Position numbers and translations under genes: made by a program. The notes below the pieces were generated by a model. It made no database searches. It was not told the DNA's origin and saw only the letters and a program-made list of their open reading frames with translations. Below, one piece after another: positions 27,635 to 37,105 of a DNA stretch of 64,000 nucleotides (position 1 is its first letter; the number at the start of each line of letters is the position of its first letter). The stretch comes from Clostridiales bacterium. GTDB taxonomy: Bacteria > Bacillota > Sulfobacillia > RBS10-35. Location: the NCBI GenBank assembly GCA_018729555.1, contig JAHHQG010000030.1, positions 1 through 64,000 of the forward strand. Reading direction: 5' to 3'.

Positions 27635-28198
27635 ATGGCGGAAGAGATCTGGGAGGACGAGAACTGGCCCTTTGAGCTGGAGGCCCGGCGGCTCACCAGC
27701 GATGAGGTGGAATTCCTCTGGGAGCTCATGGCCCTGGAGCTCATCAAGCCGAGGGGCCCTTACCACCGGGCCTTCTGGTTTCATTTGATGCAGACGGTCA
27801 TGTGGGAGGACTGGAGGCGAAAGAATCGGCCCGACGACCATCCCTTCACCGCCGCCTTCGTCCACGATCCCGATGCCACCGAAGAGGAGCTGGGCCATGC
27901 CCACTCCACCCTTCTCATCGGCACCATCGCCGCCATGGACGAGGAGCACTGGAACGAGGTGACCTCCAGCGCCATCGGCCTCCTCTCCATGGTCAAGGCG
28001 ATGCGGTTTGCCGGTAAGAAGCGGATCTCCTCGGCCATGGTGGAGTACCTGGATCAGGTGAAGGAGCTCCTCTTCCGCCGCGAAGAGATGCTCCGGGATG
28101 TCCTGGAAGAGGCGGGGGAAGAAAACCTTCGCCACATACGCCAGTACATCGAAAGTTCCTTTGGGGAGAAAGGGGGGAACCCCATTCAGGACCTCTAG
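27635..28198 (+). CDS. Hypothetical protein (187 aa)
   Basis: MAEEIWEDENWPFELEARRLTSDEVEFLWELMALELI...; long open frame with protein-like composition. Confidence 0.7.
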   Translation: MAEEIWEDENWPFELEARRLTSDEVEFLWELMALELIKPRGPYHRAFWFHLMQTVMWEDWRRKNRPDDHPFTAAFVHDPDATEEELGHAHSTLLIGTIAAMDEEHWNEVTSSAIGLLSMVKAMRFAGKKRISSAMVEYLDQVKELLFRREEMLRDVLEEAGEENLRHIRQYIESSFGEKGGNPIQDL

Positions 28199-28199
28199 C

Positions 28200-28547
28200 T
28201 CATCCGATGGCCATCGGCCCCTGCCCGTGGCGGTAAACCACCACCTCCACGTCCTCCAAGACCACCAAGCCCTCCTTGACCGCCTCTTTCACAAAGGAGA
28301 GAAAAGCCTGAATCTTTCGCGCATCATCGACCATCTCCATCTTGATGGGTAGATCCTGGGAAAGCTCCAGCAGCTTGACGCTCCTCACCCGGGAGTGGGC
28401 GCCAAAGCCCTCCACCCCTTTGAAAACCGTGGCCCCCGCCAAGCCCATCTCCCGCGCCTTTCGAAGAAGGGCCCGGTAGAGGGGCTGCCCCTCCCACCGG
28501 TCCGACTCACCGATGTAGATGGTCAAACGCTTCGCCCGGGCATCCAT
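28200..28547 (-). CDS. DUF190 family protein
   Basis: AKRLTIYIGESDRWEGQPLYRALLRKAREMGLAGATVFKGVEGFGAHSRV. Confidence 0.93.
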   Translation of the reverse strand: MDARAKRLTIYIGESDRWEGQPLYRALLRKAREMGLAGATVFKGVEGFGAHSRVRSVKLLELSQDLPIKMEMVDDARKIQAFLSFVKEAVKEGLVVLEDVEVVVYRHGQGPMAIG

Positions 28548-28566
28548 CGGTTCCACCTCCTCTCCC

Positions 28567-28950
28567 CTACCGATCCAACCAAAGATAGCCCACGGCAAAC
28601 CCGGCGCCGATGGCCACCAGGCCCAGGACGATGCTGCTCCCCAGGTAGAGGAGGGCCATACCCACCTCATGGTCGCGGAGAAGGGCCAGGGTTTCCCACT
28701 GGAAGGTGGAAAAGGTGGTGAAGGCGCCGATGAGCCCGCTCATGATGCCGGCCCGCACCCAGCTGGGGGCCAGCCCCACCTCGCCGTATACCCCCAGGAT
28801 GCCCAGCACAAACGTCCCCGCCAGATTGACAAGGAGCGTTCCCCAGGGGAACCCCTGGCTCACCTGGGCCAGGGCCAGGGTCAGGGTATAGCGGCCGAGG
28901 GCGCCGATAGCGCCCCCCACCGCCACCCACAAGAGGGTCATGCCGCTCAT
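28567..28950 (-). CDS. crcB: Fluoride efflux transporter CrcB/Fluc
   Basis: VAVGGAIGALGRYTLTLAL, PWGTLLVNLAGTFVLGIL, GLIGAFTTFSTFQWETLALL. Confidence 0.96.
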   Translation of the reverse strand: MSGMTLLWVAVGGAIGALGRYTLTLALAQVSQGFPWGTLLVNLAGTFVLGILGVYGEVGLAPSWVRAGIMSGLIGAFTTFSTFQWETLALLRDHEVGMALLYLGSSIVLGLVAIGAGFAVGYLWLDR

Positions 28951-28970
28951 CCTCTACCCTTTCCTCCCAT

Positions 28971-29001
28971 CAAAAATGGCTCCTCCCGTGAGGGAGGAGC
29001 C
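28971..29001 (-). terminator. Intrinsic terminator controlled by the fluoride riboswitch
   Basis: Minus strand GGCTCCTCCC-TCAC-GGGAGGAGCC-ATTTTTG; 5' arm contains the riboswitch pseudoknot strand. Confidence 0.9.
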
Positions 29002-29043
29002 ATCACCGCCTGACCGGCGGAATTAGGGCGAGCTCCATCGCCC
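28994..29043 (-). promoter_or_regulatory. Fluoride riboswitch (crcB motif aptamer)
   Basis: Minus strand GGGCGATGGAGCTCGCCCTAATTCCGCCGGTCAGGCGGTGATGGCTCCTCC; matches crcB-motif layout GGGCGAUG..CGCCC-[hairpin]-UGAUGGC with pseudoknot GGAGC/GCTCC, directly upstream of crcB. Confidence 0.95.
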
Positions 29044-29080
29044 GAAGGATAGGGCCCTCTCGTCCGAGGGGTCCCTTCGG
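29042..29080 (-). other. Inverted repeat between csp stop and fluoride riboswitch
   Basis: CCGAAGGgacCCCTC ggac GAGAGGGccctatCCTTCGG. Confidence 0.6.
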
Positions 29081-29082
29081 TG

Positions 29083-29283
29083 TTACAGAGGCTGCACTCT
29101 TTGAGCCTGGGGCCCTTTGGGGCCTTGAGCCACTTCAAACTCGACCCGCTGGCCTTCGTTCAACGTCCGGAATCCGCTGCCCACGATCTCCGAAAAGTGC
29201 ACGAACACATCGCCCTGACCGTCATCCCGGGTGATGAACCCGTAGCCCTTTTCGGCGCTGAACCACTTCACGGTGCCTTGCAA
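29083..29283 (-). CDS. Cold-shock (CspA family) protein, TTG start
   Basis: [36 protein letters not shown]1/RNP2 motifs. Confidence 0.97.
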   Translation of the reverse strand: MQGTVKWFSAEKGYGFITRDDGQGDVFVHFSEIVGSGFRTLNEGQRVEFEVAQGPKGPQAQRVQPL

Positions 29284-29289
29284 AGCTCA

Positions 29290-29349
29290 CTACCTCCGAT
29301 CCCGCTATCTTGCCTCGTCCCACCATCCATCGATAGCGGGAGTCGGTAG
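29290..29349 (-). promoter_or_regulatory. Long hairpin in csp 5' UTR overlapping the Shine-Dalgarno
   Basis: CTACCGACTCCCGCTATC...GATAGCGGGATCGGAGGTAG; 9-10 perfect bp plus imperfect extension through GGAGGT. Confidence 0.7.
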
Positions 29350-29389
29350 GCTCACTCTACACCCCCGGGAAGGGTTTGTCAAAACCCTT

Positions 29390-30280
29390 TTACGAGGAGG
29401 TCACCGCCATGCGCCGGGCCCGTTCAAAGATCCGACGGGGCGAGATGAGATTCCGGTGGAGCCCCAGATCTTTGGCGTCCAAGCCAAAGGCGATCCCCAA
29501 AAGTTGGGGAAGATGAAGGATGGGCACATCCAGGGAGCGTCCCATAACCTTGGCCGCATCCACCTGCTGGCCATCCAGGTTCAGGTGGCAAAGGGGGCAA
29601 GGCGTCACCAGGAGATCGGCCCCCTTATCCTTCGCCTCGGCGATATGAGTCCCCGTCATCTTGAGGGCGCTGATGCGGTTCATGGTAGTGAGGGGAAACC
29701 CGCAGCACTTGGTGGCTCCGCTGTAATCCACCGCATTGGCCCCCAAGGCTACGATGATCTGCTCCAGGTAGGTGTCCCGGTCGTGGTGCTGAGGATCCAT
29801 GAGGCGGCTGGGGCGAAGGATGTAGCAGCCGTAGAAGGGCGCCACATTGAGGCCGCTCAAGGGCACCTTCACGTAGGAGCGGAGCTTTTCCAACCCAATC
29901 TTCTCCACCAAGATCCACATGAGGTGGTAGATCTCCGTCGTGCCGTTGTACTGCAGCCCTTCAGGGGCGAGGATCTCGTTGATCTCCGCCCGGTAGGCTT
30001 CGTCCTTCAGCCTCTCGTGGGACGCATACATGGTCCCCGTGCAGGTGCTGCAGATGGTCATGATGGGGAGGCCCATCTGCTCGGCCATGGCGAAGGTGCG
30101 GGCGTTGAGGGCGTCGGCCAGACGGGGATTGCGCTCCGTGAGGACCCCGGCCCCGGTGCAGGCCCCGCCCACCAGCTCTTCCACCTCGATGCCCAGAACT
30201 CCCAGGGAAGCCACTGTGGACTGGTAGAGCTCGGGCGCTCCTTGCTTGGCGACGCAACCGGTCCAAAAAGCGTATTTCAC
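29390..30280 (-). CDS. HdrB-like CCG-domain subunit of non-canonical succinate dehydrogenase (SdhE type)
   Basis: Two CCG modules: TGCVAKQGAPELYQSTVASLGVLGIEVEEL...CSTCTG and KCCGFPLTTMNR...CPLCHLNLD; ATGA overlap with sdhB. Confidence 0.88.
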   Translation of the reverse strand: MKYAFWTGCVAKQGAPELYQSTVASLGVLGIEVEELVGGACTGAGVLTERNPRLADALNARTFAMAEQMGLPIMTICSTCTGTMYASHERLKDEAYRAEINEILAPEGLQYNGTTEIYHLMWILVEKIGLEKLRSYVKVPLSGLNVAPFYGCYILRPSRLMDPQHHDRDTYLEQIIVALGANAVDYSGATKCCGFPLTTMNRISALKMTGTHIAEAKDKGADLLVTPCPLCHLNLDGQQVDAAKVMGRSLDVPILHLPQLLGIAFGLDAKDLGLHRNLISPRRIFERARRMAVTSS

Positions 30281-31329
30281 TTCGGCTCATCCTTTCTGGG
30301 AGGAATCTGGACAGGTGCCGTCAGCTCACCCACCAGCGCCGTCGCGGATGGATGGGGCATAGCCCTGCGCTTCTTCTTTTGCCGCTGGGCCTCGGGACCG
30401 GTCTCCAGCTGCTGAAAGATCCGCCGCACGTGATGGACACCCGGAATGGTCTTCATACGGAGAGGCACCTTCCCCCGCCAGAAGGAACGCCAGCCCACCC
30501 CGGCAAACTGCAAAAGCTCCCCGATCCCCGACACGGACCGTATGGCCACCTTCGTTTCATCCAGGCGGCCGTAGGCGGACACCGTATCCACGAAGGCCTG
30601 GCTATGCCGCGATCCGTTGTTATCGGTGATGCCCGCCTCCATGGCCATGCGGCGGGTATCCACGATGAGCTCCATGGGAGCCACCCCCTTGGGGCAGACC
30701 TCCACGCAGTAGAAGCAGTGGGTGCAATCCCAAATGCCGTTGGGCTGGGAGACGTACTCCAGCCGCTCCTTCGCTGCCGCATCACGGGGATCGGCCAGGA
30801 ACCTCCAGTTCTTCGCCAGGGCCGCCGGCCCGATGAACTGGGGATTCACCTCCATGGAGTTGCACGCCGCCACGCAAAGGCCGCACATGATGCAGGCCAT
30901 GGCCCCTTTGACGCTCTCCATGTCCTCGAAGGGAACGATGTACTCCCGCTCCGGCTGGTGGTCGGGCTGGAGGTAGGGCTTGATCTGCCGGACCTTTCCC
31001 CAGAAGGGCTCCAGGTCCGTCACCAGGTCCTTCACCACCCCCATGTTCCCCATGGGCTCGACGGTGATGACCCCGTCGTCGCTGACCACATCCCGGACCT
31101 TCGTTTTGCACCCCAGGGCCATCTGGTGGTTGATCTGCATGCCGCAGGAACCGCAGATCTGGCTCCGGCAAGAGCACCGGACGCTCAGGGTTTCGTCCAC
31201 ATACTCACGGATGTGGATGAGGGCATCCAGCACCGTGCCGTGTTCATCCACTTCCACCTGGTACTCCTGCCACTGGGGCTGGTGGCCCGTCTGCTCGTTC
31301 TGGCGGCGTACCCGCAGCTTGACTTCCAT
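30277..31329 (-). CDS. sdhB: Succinate dehydrogenase/fumarate reductase iron-sulfur subunit
   Basis: RCSCRSQICGSCGMQINHQMALGCKT; CIMCGLCVAAC; CTHCFYCVEVCPKG. Confidence 0.93.
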   Translation of the reverse strand: MEVKLRVRRQNEQTGHQPQWQEYQVEVDEHGTVLDALIHIREYVDETLSVRCSCRSQICGSCGMQINHQMALGCKTKVRDVVSDDGVITVEPMGNMGVVKDLVTDLEPFWGKVRQIKPYLQPDHQPEREYIVPFEDMESVKGAMACIMCGLCVAACNSMEVNPQFIGPAALAKNWRFLADPRDAAAKERLEYVSQPNGIWDCTHCFYCVEVCPKGVAPMELIVDTRRMAMEAGITDNNGSRHSQAFVDTVSAYGRLDETKVAIRSVSGIGELLQFAGVGWRSFWRGKVPLRMKTIPGVHHVRRIFQQLETGPEAQRQKKKRRAMPHPSATALVGELTAPVQIPPRKDEPK

Positions 31330-31350
31330 GGCAACCTCCCCTTCGCCTCG

Positions 31351-33024
31351 TTAGTATTGGCGGACTTGCGGCTGCCAGCGCGTGATGGTCACCGGCAGCG
31401 TGGAGAGCTCATGCTGGCCGTCGCGGTACCTCACCAGGGTGTGCTTTAGCCAGTTCTCGTCGTCCCGCTCCGGGTAATCGGTGCGGTAATGGGCTCCGCG
31501 GCTCTCGGTCCGGAAGAGGGCGCTCTCGATGATGACGTGGGCCAACTCCAGCATGTTCTCCAGCTCCAGGACGGAGAGGAGGTTGCTGTTGTAAACCCTC
31601 CCCTTGTCCTGCACCGAGACCCTGGCGAAGCGCTCCTTGAGCCGGAGGATGGTCTCCCGGGCTTCCTCCAGCCCCTCGGCGCTCCGGAACACCCCCACGT
31701 TCCGGGTCATGATGGTGCCCATCTCCAGGCGCAGGGCCGCCGCCTTCTCCCCCGGCGGCCGATCGAAGAGGGCTTTGATCCGCTTCTCCTGATCCGTCAC
31801 CCAGCTCTGGCTGAGGCGGGGCTCCTTTTGCCCCTTGGCATATTCCGCCGCCTTGGCCCCCGCCCGCTTGCCGAAGACCACCGTCTCCAGAAGGGAATTA
31901 GCCCCCAGGCGGTTCCCGCCGTGGACGCTGACGCAGGCCGTCTCCCCCGCCGCAAAGAGGCCGGGGATCTCCGTCTGGCCCCACACATCCGTCTTCACGC
32001 CGCCCATCTGGTAGTGCATCCCGGGCCTTACCGGCACCGGCTCGTGGATGATGTCCACCCCGGCGAACTCCAGGGCCAGTTCCCTCACCTGCGGGAGCCG
32101 CTCCATGATCTTGGCCGCCCCCAGGTGCCGCATATCCAGAAGGACGCACCCGTCCACCCCGCGGCCCTCGTTGATCTCGATCTGCTCCGCCCTCGAGACC
32201 ACATCCCGGCTGGCCAGCTCCATCTTGATGGGCGCCGACTTTTTCATGAAGCGCTCCCCGTGCTTGTTGATGAGGTAGGCGCCTTCACCCCGGGCCGCTT
32301 CGCTCAAAAGGGCGCCGTTGCTCTTCAACGTGGTGGGGTGGAACTGGACCATCTCCATGTCCATGAGGGGCGCTCCCGCCCTGTAGGCCAGGGCCATACC
32401 GTCCCCCGTCACGATGAGGGCGTTGGTGGAGGGCTCATACACCCGTCCCAGGCCCCCGGTGGCCAAGATCACCGCCTTGGCGGGAACCAGTTCGATGGTC
32501 CCCCGCTTGATGTCCAGGGCCACCACCCCCCGCACGGCCCCCTCGTCGTCCCGGGCCAGCTCCAGGACAAACCACTCGTCGTAGGAGGTGACGCCATGCT
32601 TTAGGAGCTGCTCGTACATCACATGCAAAATGGCCTGCCCGGTGAAATCGCCTACGAAGTAGGTGCGGGCATGGCTGGCACCACCGAAATTGCGGGAGCC
32701 CAGGCGACCCGTTTCGTCCCGGTTGAAGGGAACGCCGAAATTCTCCAGCTCGATGATGGCCTGGGGCGCTTCCTTGGCCAGAATCTCGATGGCATCCTGG
32801 TCGCCCAGGTAGTCGCTCCCCTTGACGGTGTCAAAGGCGTGGGACTCCCAGGAATCCTCTTCGCTCAACGCTGCGTTGATGCCGCCCTGGGCGGCGTTGG
32901 AATGGCTGCGCACCGGGTACACCTTGGACATGATGGCCACGTCCACACCCTTGGCCTGAGCCTCCAGGGCAGCCCGCATGCCTGCCAGACCTGCACCCAC
33001 CACCAGGACATCGTGACCGCGCAT
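31351..33024 (-). CDS. sdhA: Succinate dehydrogenase/fumarate reductase flavoprotein subunit
   Basis: [78 protein letters not shown]. Confidence 0.96.
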   Translation of the reverse strand: MRGHDVLVVGAGLAGMRAALEAQAKGVDVAIMSKVYPVRSHSNAAQGGINAALSEEDSWESHAFDTVKGSDYLGDQDAIEILAKEAPQAIIELENFGVPFNRDETGRLGSRNFGGASHARTYFVGDFTGQAILHVMYEQLLKHGVTSYDEWFVLELARDDEGAVRGVVALDIKRGTIELVPAKAVILATGGLGRVYEPSTNALIVTGDGMALAYRAGAPLMDMEMVQFHPTTLKSNGALLSEAARGEGAYLINKHGERFMKKSAPIKMELASRDVVSRAEQIEINEGRGVDGCVLLDMRHLGAAKIMERLPQVRELALEFAGVDIIHEPVPVRPGMHYQMGGVKTDVWGQTEIPGLFAAGETACVSVHGGNRLGANSLLETVVFGKRAGAKAAEYAKGQKEPRLSQSWVTDQEKRIKALFDRPPGEKAAALRLEMGTIMTRNVGVFRSAEGLEEARETILRLKERFARVSVQDKGRVYNSNLLSVLELENMLELAHVIIESALFRTESRGAHYRTDYPERDDENWLKHTLVRYRDGQHELSTLPVTITRWQPQVRQY

Positions 33025-33157
33025 GCCGGCTCTCACCACTTTCCCTCACCAGTGTTTGGACGAATCCCGTCCTCATCTTAAACTTAAGAAAAACGGGATG
33101 CCAGAAAAGGAACACTCCTGCTCCTGGATGCGTCTCGAGGAACGAGGTGATCCCTCG

Positions 33158-34090
33158 GTGCCCAAATGGCAGGAGGCCCTTTCCCTCTTGAGCCAGGTGG
33201 TGCGGGGCGCTGACATGCCCCTTCGCCTGGCCCTGGCGGCCCTCCTGGCCCGCCAGCATATCCTCATCGACGATGTCCCAGGCGTGGGGAAAACCACCCT
33301 CGCCAAGGCCCTAGCCCGAATCACGGGCCTTTCGTTTTCTCGCATCCAGTTCACCCCCGACCTTCTGCCCGGAGACCTCACCGGGGGCCTCTATCCCGAT
33401 GGGAAGGGCTCCCTTTCCTTCAAGCCCGGCCCCCTTTTTGCCGGCGTCGTCCTGGCCGACGAGGTGAACCGGGCCTCGCCCAAAACCCAGTCCGCCCTCT
33501 TGGAAGCCATGGAAGAAGGTCAGGTGACGGTGGACGGGCGCACCTACCCCCTGCCCAGGCCCTTCCTCCTCCTGGCTACCAAAAACCCCTTAGAAGAGGA
33601 AGGGACCTTTCTTCTCCCGGAAGCCCAGATGGACCGCTTCGGCATCTCCTTCCGCCTGGGCTATCCCCCGACAGAAGTGGAAGTCCAGCTCCTCATGGGC
33701 CAAAACCCGGCAGAGCTCATCCCCGAGCTCCCCGTCCTCTTCACCCCCGACGAACTCCTGGCTCTCCAGACGGAAGTGGCGTCCCTCCACCTCCATCACC
33801 GGGTGGCCCTTTACATCGTCCACCTGGTCCAGGCCACCCGCCGCCACAGCAGCCTCGCCGTCGGAGCCAGCCCCCGGGCCGCCATGATCTGGGCCCGCAT
33901 GGCCCGCGCGTGGGCTTTCTTGAAGGAACGGACCTACGTCATCCCTGATGATGTGCAGGAGGTGGCGCCTTACGTCCTGGGCCATCGCCTCCTTCCCCAA
34001 GGGGAGGCCCGCTGGAAGAGGGACCATGTGGAAAAGGCGGTGGCGGAGATCCTGAAGGACACTCCCCTTCCCCGGGAGATGGTGCGATGA
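33158..34090 (+). CDS. MoxR-family AAA+ ATPase
   Basis: HILIDDVPGVGKTTLAKALARITGLSFSRIQFTPDLLPGDLTG, LADEVNRASPKTQSALLEAMEEGQVTVDG; GTG start with AGGTGA upstream, ORF extends to 33023. Confidence 0.95.
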   Translation: MPKWQEALSLLSQVVRGADMPLRLALAALLARQHILIDDVPGVGKTTLAKALARITGLSFSRIQFTPDLLPGDLTGGLYPDGKGSLSFKPGPLFAGVVLADEVNRASPKTQSALLEAMEEGQVTVDGRTYPLPRPFLLLATKNPLEEEGTFLLPEAQMDRFGISFRLGYPPTEVEVQLLMGQNPAELIPELPVLFTPDELLALQTEVASLHLHHRVALYIVHLVQATRRHSSLAVGASPRAAMIWARMARAWAFLKERTYVIPDDVQEVAPYVLGHRLLPQGEARWKRDHVEKAVAEILKDTPLPREMVR

Positions 34091-35136
34091 GGATCGCCTT
34101 CCGCCAGCCCAGGTATGGGCTCCTCCTCATCCCCCTCTTGGGCGCTGCCCTTTTCATCGGGGACCGCACCTGGTGGGGCCTCTTTCTCATGGCCCTCCTG
34201 GCTCCCGCCACGTCCCTCGTCTTCCTCGGTCTGGGCCGCCCTTCCTTTCGCCTGGCGGCCCCATCTTCGTCGGAACCGTGGGAGCGGGTGCAAGGGGAAC
34301 CTTTTACCGCCACGTGGGTGAGGGGCTTTTCCCTCTTCCGCCCTGTGGTCCACCTGGAACACCCCTGGTTTCCCCAAGGTGGCCGCGAGCTCGCCCCCTT
34401 CGAAAGGGAGATCACCCTGACGGCCCCTCCCCTTCCCCGGGGCGTCCACCCCTTGCCTCCCCTGATCTACCGCTGGTCCGACCCCTTGGGCCTCCTCCAG
34501 GGCCAGGGGGAAGCCCCCTTCCCCCAGCCCCTCCGGGTCCTCCCCGCTCCCCTTCCCCTTCGCCGCCCTTTTGTCTTCGCCCAGCCGGGGCGGCGGAGGC
34601 ATCTGCCCCTTCTCCGGGACCCTTCCGCCTGGTCGGGCCTGCGGCTCTTCCGCCCGGGGGATGATCCCCGCCATATCCACTGGCCCTCCTCCCTCAGGCT
34701 GGGAAAAACCATGGTGCGGGACTGGGATGAGGAACGCGGCCGCCGGTTCCTCCTCCTCATCGATCCCCGGCCCTTTCCCTCCGAGGACCTTTTTGAAAAG
34801 GCCCTTCGCCTGGCGGTCACCCTGGCGAAGGAAGGCGAGGCCCAAGGGGTGGGCCTCTACTACCAGGAACCCGACCGCCCCTACCCGCCGGAGCGGCTGT
34901 CCCCCTTAGAGCTGGCCCGGCGGCTGGCGGAGCTGAGATCGAAGAGTCCTTCGTTTTACCCCGGCCGCTGGCGCCCCCTTGAGGGCGACCACCTCACCCT
35001 TTTTTTGGGGGCTGCCCCTACCCCCGACCGCCTGGCCCTGGCGGCCCGCTCGGGGGTCATCTTCATCGCCCCCGGGCATGGAGACGACGAGGGCTTCTCT
35101 CTCCTCACCTTCCCCCGGGGGAAGCGGGCGGAATGA
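34087..35136 (+). CDS. DUF58 domain protein
   Basis: GLRLFRPGDDPRHIHWPSSLRLGKTMVRDWDEERGRRFLLLIDPR; follows moxR. Confidence 0.9.
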   Translation: MRIAFRQPRYGLLLIPLLGAALFIGDRTWWGLFLMALLAPATSLVFLGLGRPSFRLAAPSSSEPWERVQGEPFTATWVRGFSLFRPVVHLEHPWFPQGGRELAPFEREITLTAPPLPRGVHPLPPLIYRWSDPLGLLQGQGEAPFPQPLRVLPAPLPLRRPFVFAQPGRRRHLPLLRDPSAWSGLRLFRPGDDPRHIHWPSSLRLGKTMVRDWDEERGRRFLLLIDPRPFPSEDLFEKALRLAVTLAKEGEAQGVGLYYQEPDRPYPPERLSPLELARRLAELRSKSPSFYPGRWRPLEGDHLTLFLGAAPTPDRLALAARSGVIFIAPGHGDDEGFSLLTFPRGKRAE

Positions 35137-36908
35137 AAGGGAGCGCTTTTCCATATAGCCTCGGAGCGGCCTTCCTCCTTTTGGCGGCGGCGTCCCAGCT
35201 GGCCCACCGGGAGGGGGTCCAGGAGGCGGTGCCTCCCCCGCTTTTGTGGGGCACCGCCGGCCTCATGGCCCTTTTCACCCTGGCGGCGGCCCAGACGCAA
35301 AGGACCCTTCTGGCCCTCTTCCTTCCGGGGGCGACGCTGGCCGCCGCCTGGGGCCTGGAGGTGCCCGCCGCCTCGTGGGGTCTTCCCCTTCTCTTCCTCC
35401 TCTGGCTCTTTTTCCTCGTAGGGAGGCCCAGCCTGGCGGCCCTCCTGCAGCTCACCCTGGTGACGGCCATCCTTCCCCTGAGCCCTTCCCGGATCCCCGA
35501 GACGGCCGACGCCCTCCAAGCCTGGGCCCTCGATCGCTTTCCCCGCCTGGCCTCCCTCATGGAAAGCCCGGCCCCCTACGGGGGGTTTATCTTCAGCGGC
35601 CCCTGGCTAGACCTGGAGGGCCCCTTTCGCCCCGGCCGCCAGGTCCTCTTCGAGGTGGCCGTCCGGGGAAAGGAGCCCCTCTCGGTCCTCTATCTCTACA
35701 CGGGGATCCGGAGTTACTACGACGGCCGCCGGTGGCAGGAGGACCCCGTCCCCCTCTTTCTCCACGTCCCCACCGGCACCACCACGGTGGAGTTCCAGCT
35801 CAAGCCCCGGGTGCCCCTTCCCACCACACCCCTTCCTGGGCCTTACCGGAAGGGCGGGGAGGCGGTGGCGGTGAGCACCGTCTTCACCCATCCCTCCCAG
35901 TCCCTTATCGACCGGGGACGCCAGCTTCCCGATCTCCCGCCCGAACTGGTGGACCTGGCCTTGAAGCTGGGAAAGGACGTCCCTTGGGATGCCCAATCCT
36001 TGAGCCTAAGGGTCATGACCTACCTCCGCACCCTCCAGTACGACCTCAACCCTCCGGCCCCACCTCGGGGGGAAGATTTCGTGACCTACTTTCTCCTGGA
36101 ATCCCAGCGGGGCTACTGCACCGCCTTTGCCTCCGCCATGGCGGTCCTCCTTCGCATGGAGGGCATTCCCACCCTTTTGGCGGAAGGCTACCGGGTACCC
36201 TTGGGTCCTCCCGACGAAGACGGCTGGCAGCACGGGGTGGTCACCGCCTCCATGGCCCACACTTGGGTCCTGGTCTACGACCGGGAGGAACGCCACTGGC
36301 GCCGCTATGATCCGACGCCGGGGCTGGGGGATGTCCTCCCCGGTGAAGGGGAGACGGCCGCCTCCCCGGCCGTGGAAGAGCTGCGCCCTCTGCCCCTTGC
36401 GCCCGCCTTGGGCGAAGCCGCCCCTCCCGCTGCCCCCGCGGACGATCCCGTGGCCTCATCCCCCCTTCCCGAGGCGGTCGCCACCACGCCGCCGCCCCCG
36501 GTGGATCCCCAGACCTTCTCCCTGGAGCTGGCCTTCGTGCTCTTTCTCCTCCTGGCGGCGGCCGCCGCCGGCACGATGATCTTCCGCCGGCCCTCCTGGA
36601 CCTGGCCCCAGCTGGGGGAATACACCCTTCAGGGGCTCACCCTCCTTGGGATCCGGCGTCAGCCGGGGGAAACCCTGGCCCGGCTCTTGCGGCGGACGGC
36701 CGACCATTACCCCGAAATAGCGGGTGCCCTCCTCACCCTGGAGGAAGGCTGGCAGGCCTGGCTCTTCGGCGCCCCATCCCATCCCCCAGCGCCTCCCTCC
36801 CCGGAGCTGGTGGAGGCCTTCCGCCGGTTCTTCCGCCGCCAGCTGGGATTCATGCGGGAAGAAGCCCTCTACCTGGATCGACCTTACGAAGAAGCCGCTC
36901 CTTCATGA
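35133..36908 (+). CDS. Transglutaminase-like membrane protein (DUF3488/TgpA type)
   Basis: Multiple TMs then YFLLESQRGYCTAFASAMAVLLRMEGIPTLLAEGYRVP...HTWVLVYDREERHWRRYDPTPG. Confidence 0.93.
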   Translation: MKGSAFPYSLGAAFLLLAAASQLAHREGVQEAVPPPLLWGTAGLMALFTLAAAQTQRTLLALFLPGATLAAAWGLEVPAASWGLPLLFLLWLFFLVGRPSLAALLQLTLVTAILPLSPSRIPETADALQAWALDRFPRLASLMESPAPYGGFIFSGPWLDLEGPFRPGRQVLFEVAVRGKEPLSVLYLYTGIRSYYDGRRWQEDPVPLFLHVPTGTTTVEFQLKPRVPLPTTPLPGPYRKGGEAVAVSTVFTHPSQSLIDRGRQLPDLPPELVDLALKLGKDVPWDAQSLSLRVMTYLRTLQYDLNPPAPPRGEDFVTYFLLESQRGYCTAFASAMAVLLRMEGIPTLLAEGYRVPLGPPDEDGWQHGVVTASMAHTWVLVYDREERHWRRYDPTPGLGDVLPGEGETAASPAVEELRPLPLAPALGEAAPPAAPADDPVASSPLPEAVATTPPPPVDPQTFSLELAFVLFLLLAAAAAGTMIFRRPSWTWPQLGEYTLQGLTLLGIRRQPGETLARLLRRTADHYPEIAGALLTLEEGWQAWLFGAPSHPPAPPSPELVEAFRRFFRRQLGFMREEALYLDRPYEEAAPS

Positions 36909-36909
36909 C

Positions 36910-37074
36910 ATGGCCCTCCCGGAAGGCATCCCCTTGAGCCTCGGGGCCTGGCGCCTGGCCCTCCCCAAAGACGGCGAGGTGCCAAAACTCTCCGTCCGCC
37001 TGGAGCGCCCCTCCCTCTGGGAAGCCGACCGCTATCTTTCACCTGGATTTCCCTTCCGCCTTCCCCTAAGCTAG
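36910..37074 (+). CDS. Small hypothetical ORF (54 aa)
   Basis: MALPEGIPLSLGAWRLALPKDGEVPKLSVRLERPSLWEADRYLSPGFPFRLPLS; fills the tgpA-pspA gap. Confidence 0.45.
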   Translation: MALPEGIPLSLGAWRLALPKDGEVPKLSVRLERPSLWEADRYLSPGFPFRLPLS

Positions 37075-37105
37075 AAGAGAAAGCCCTCAAAGGAGGCGAA
37101 TCCCC

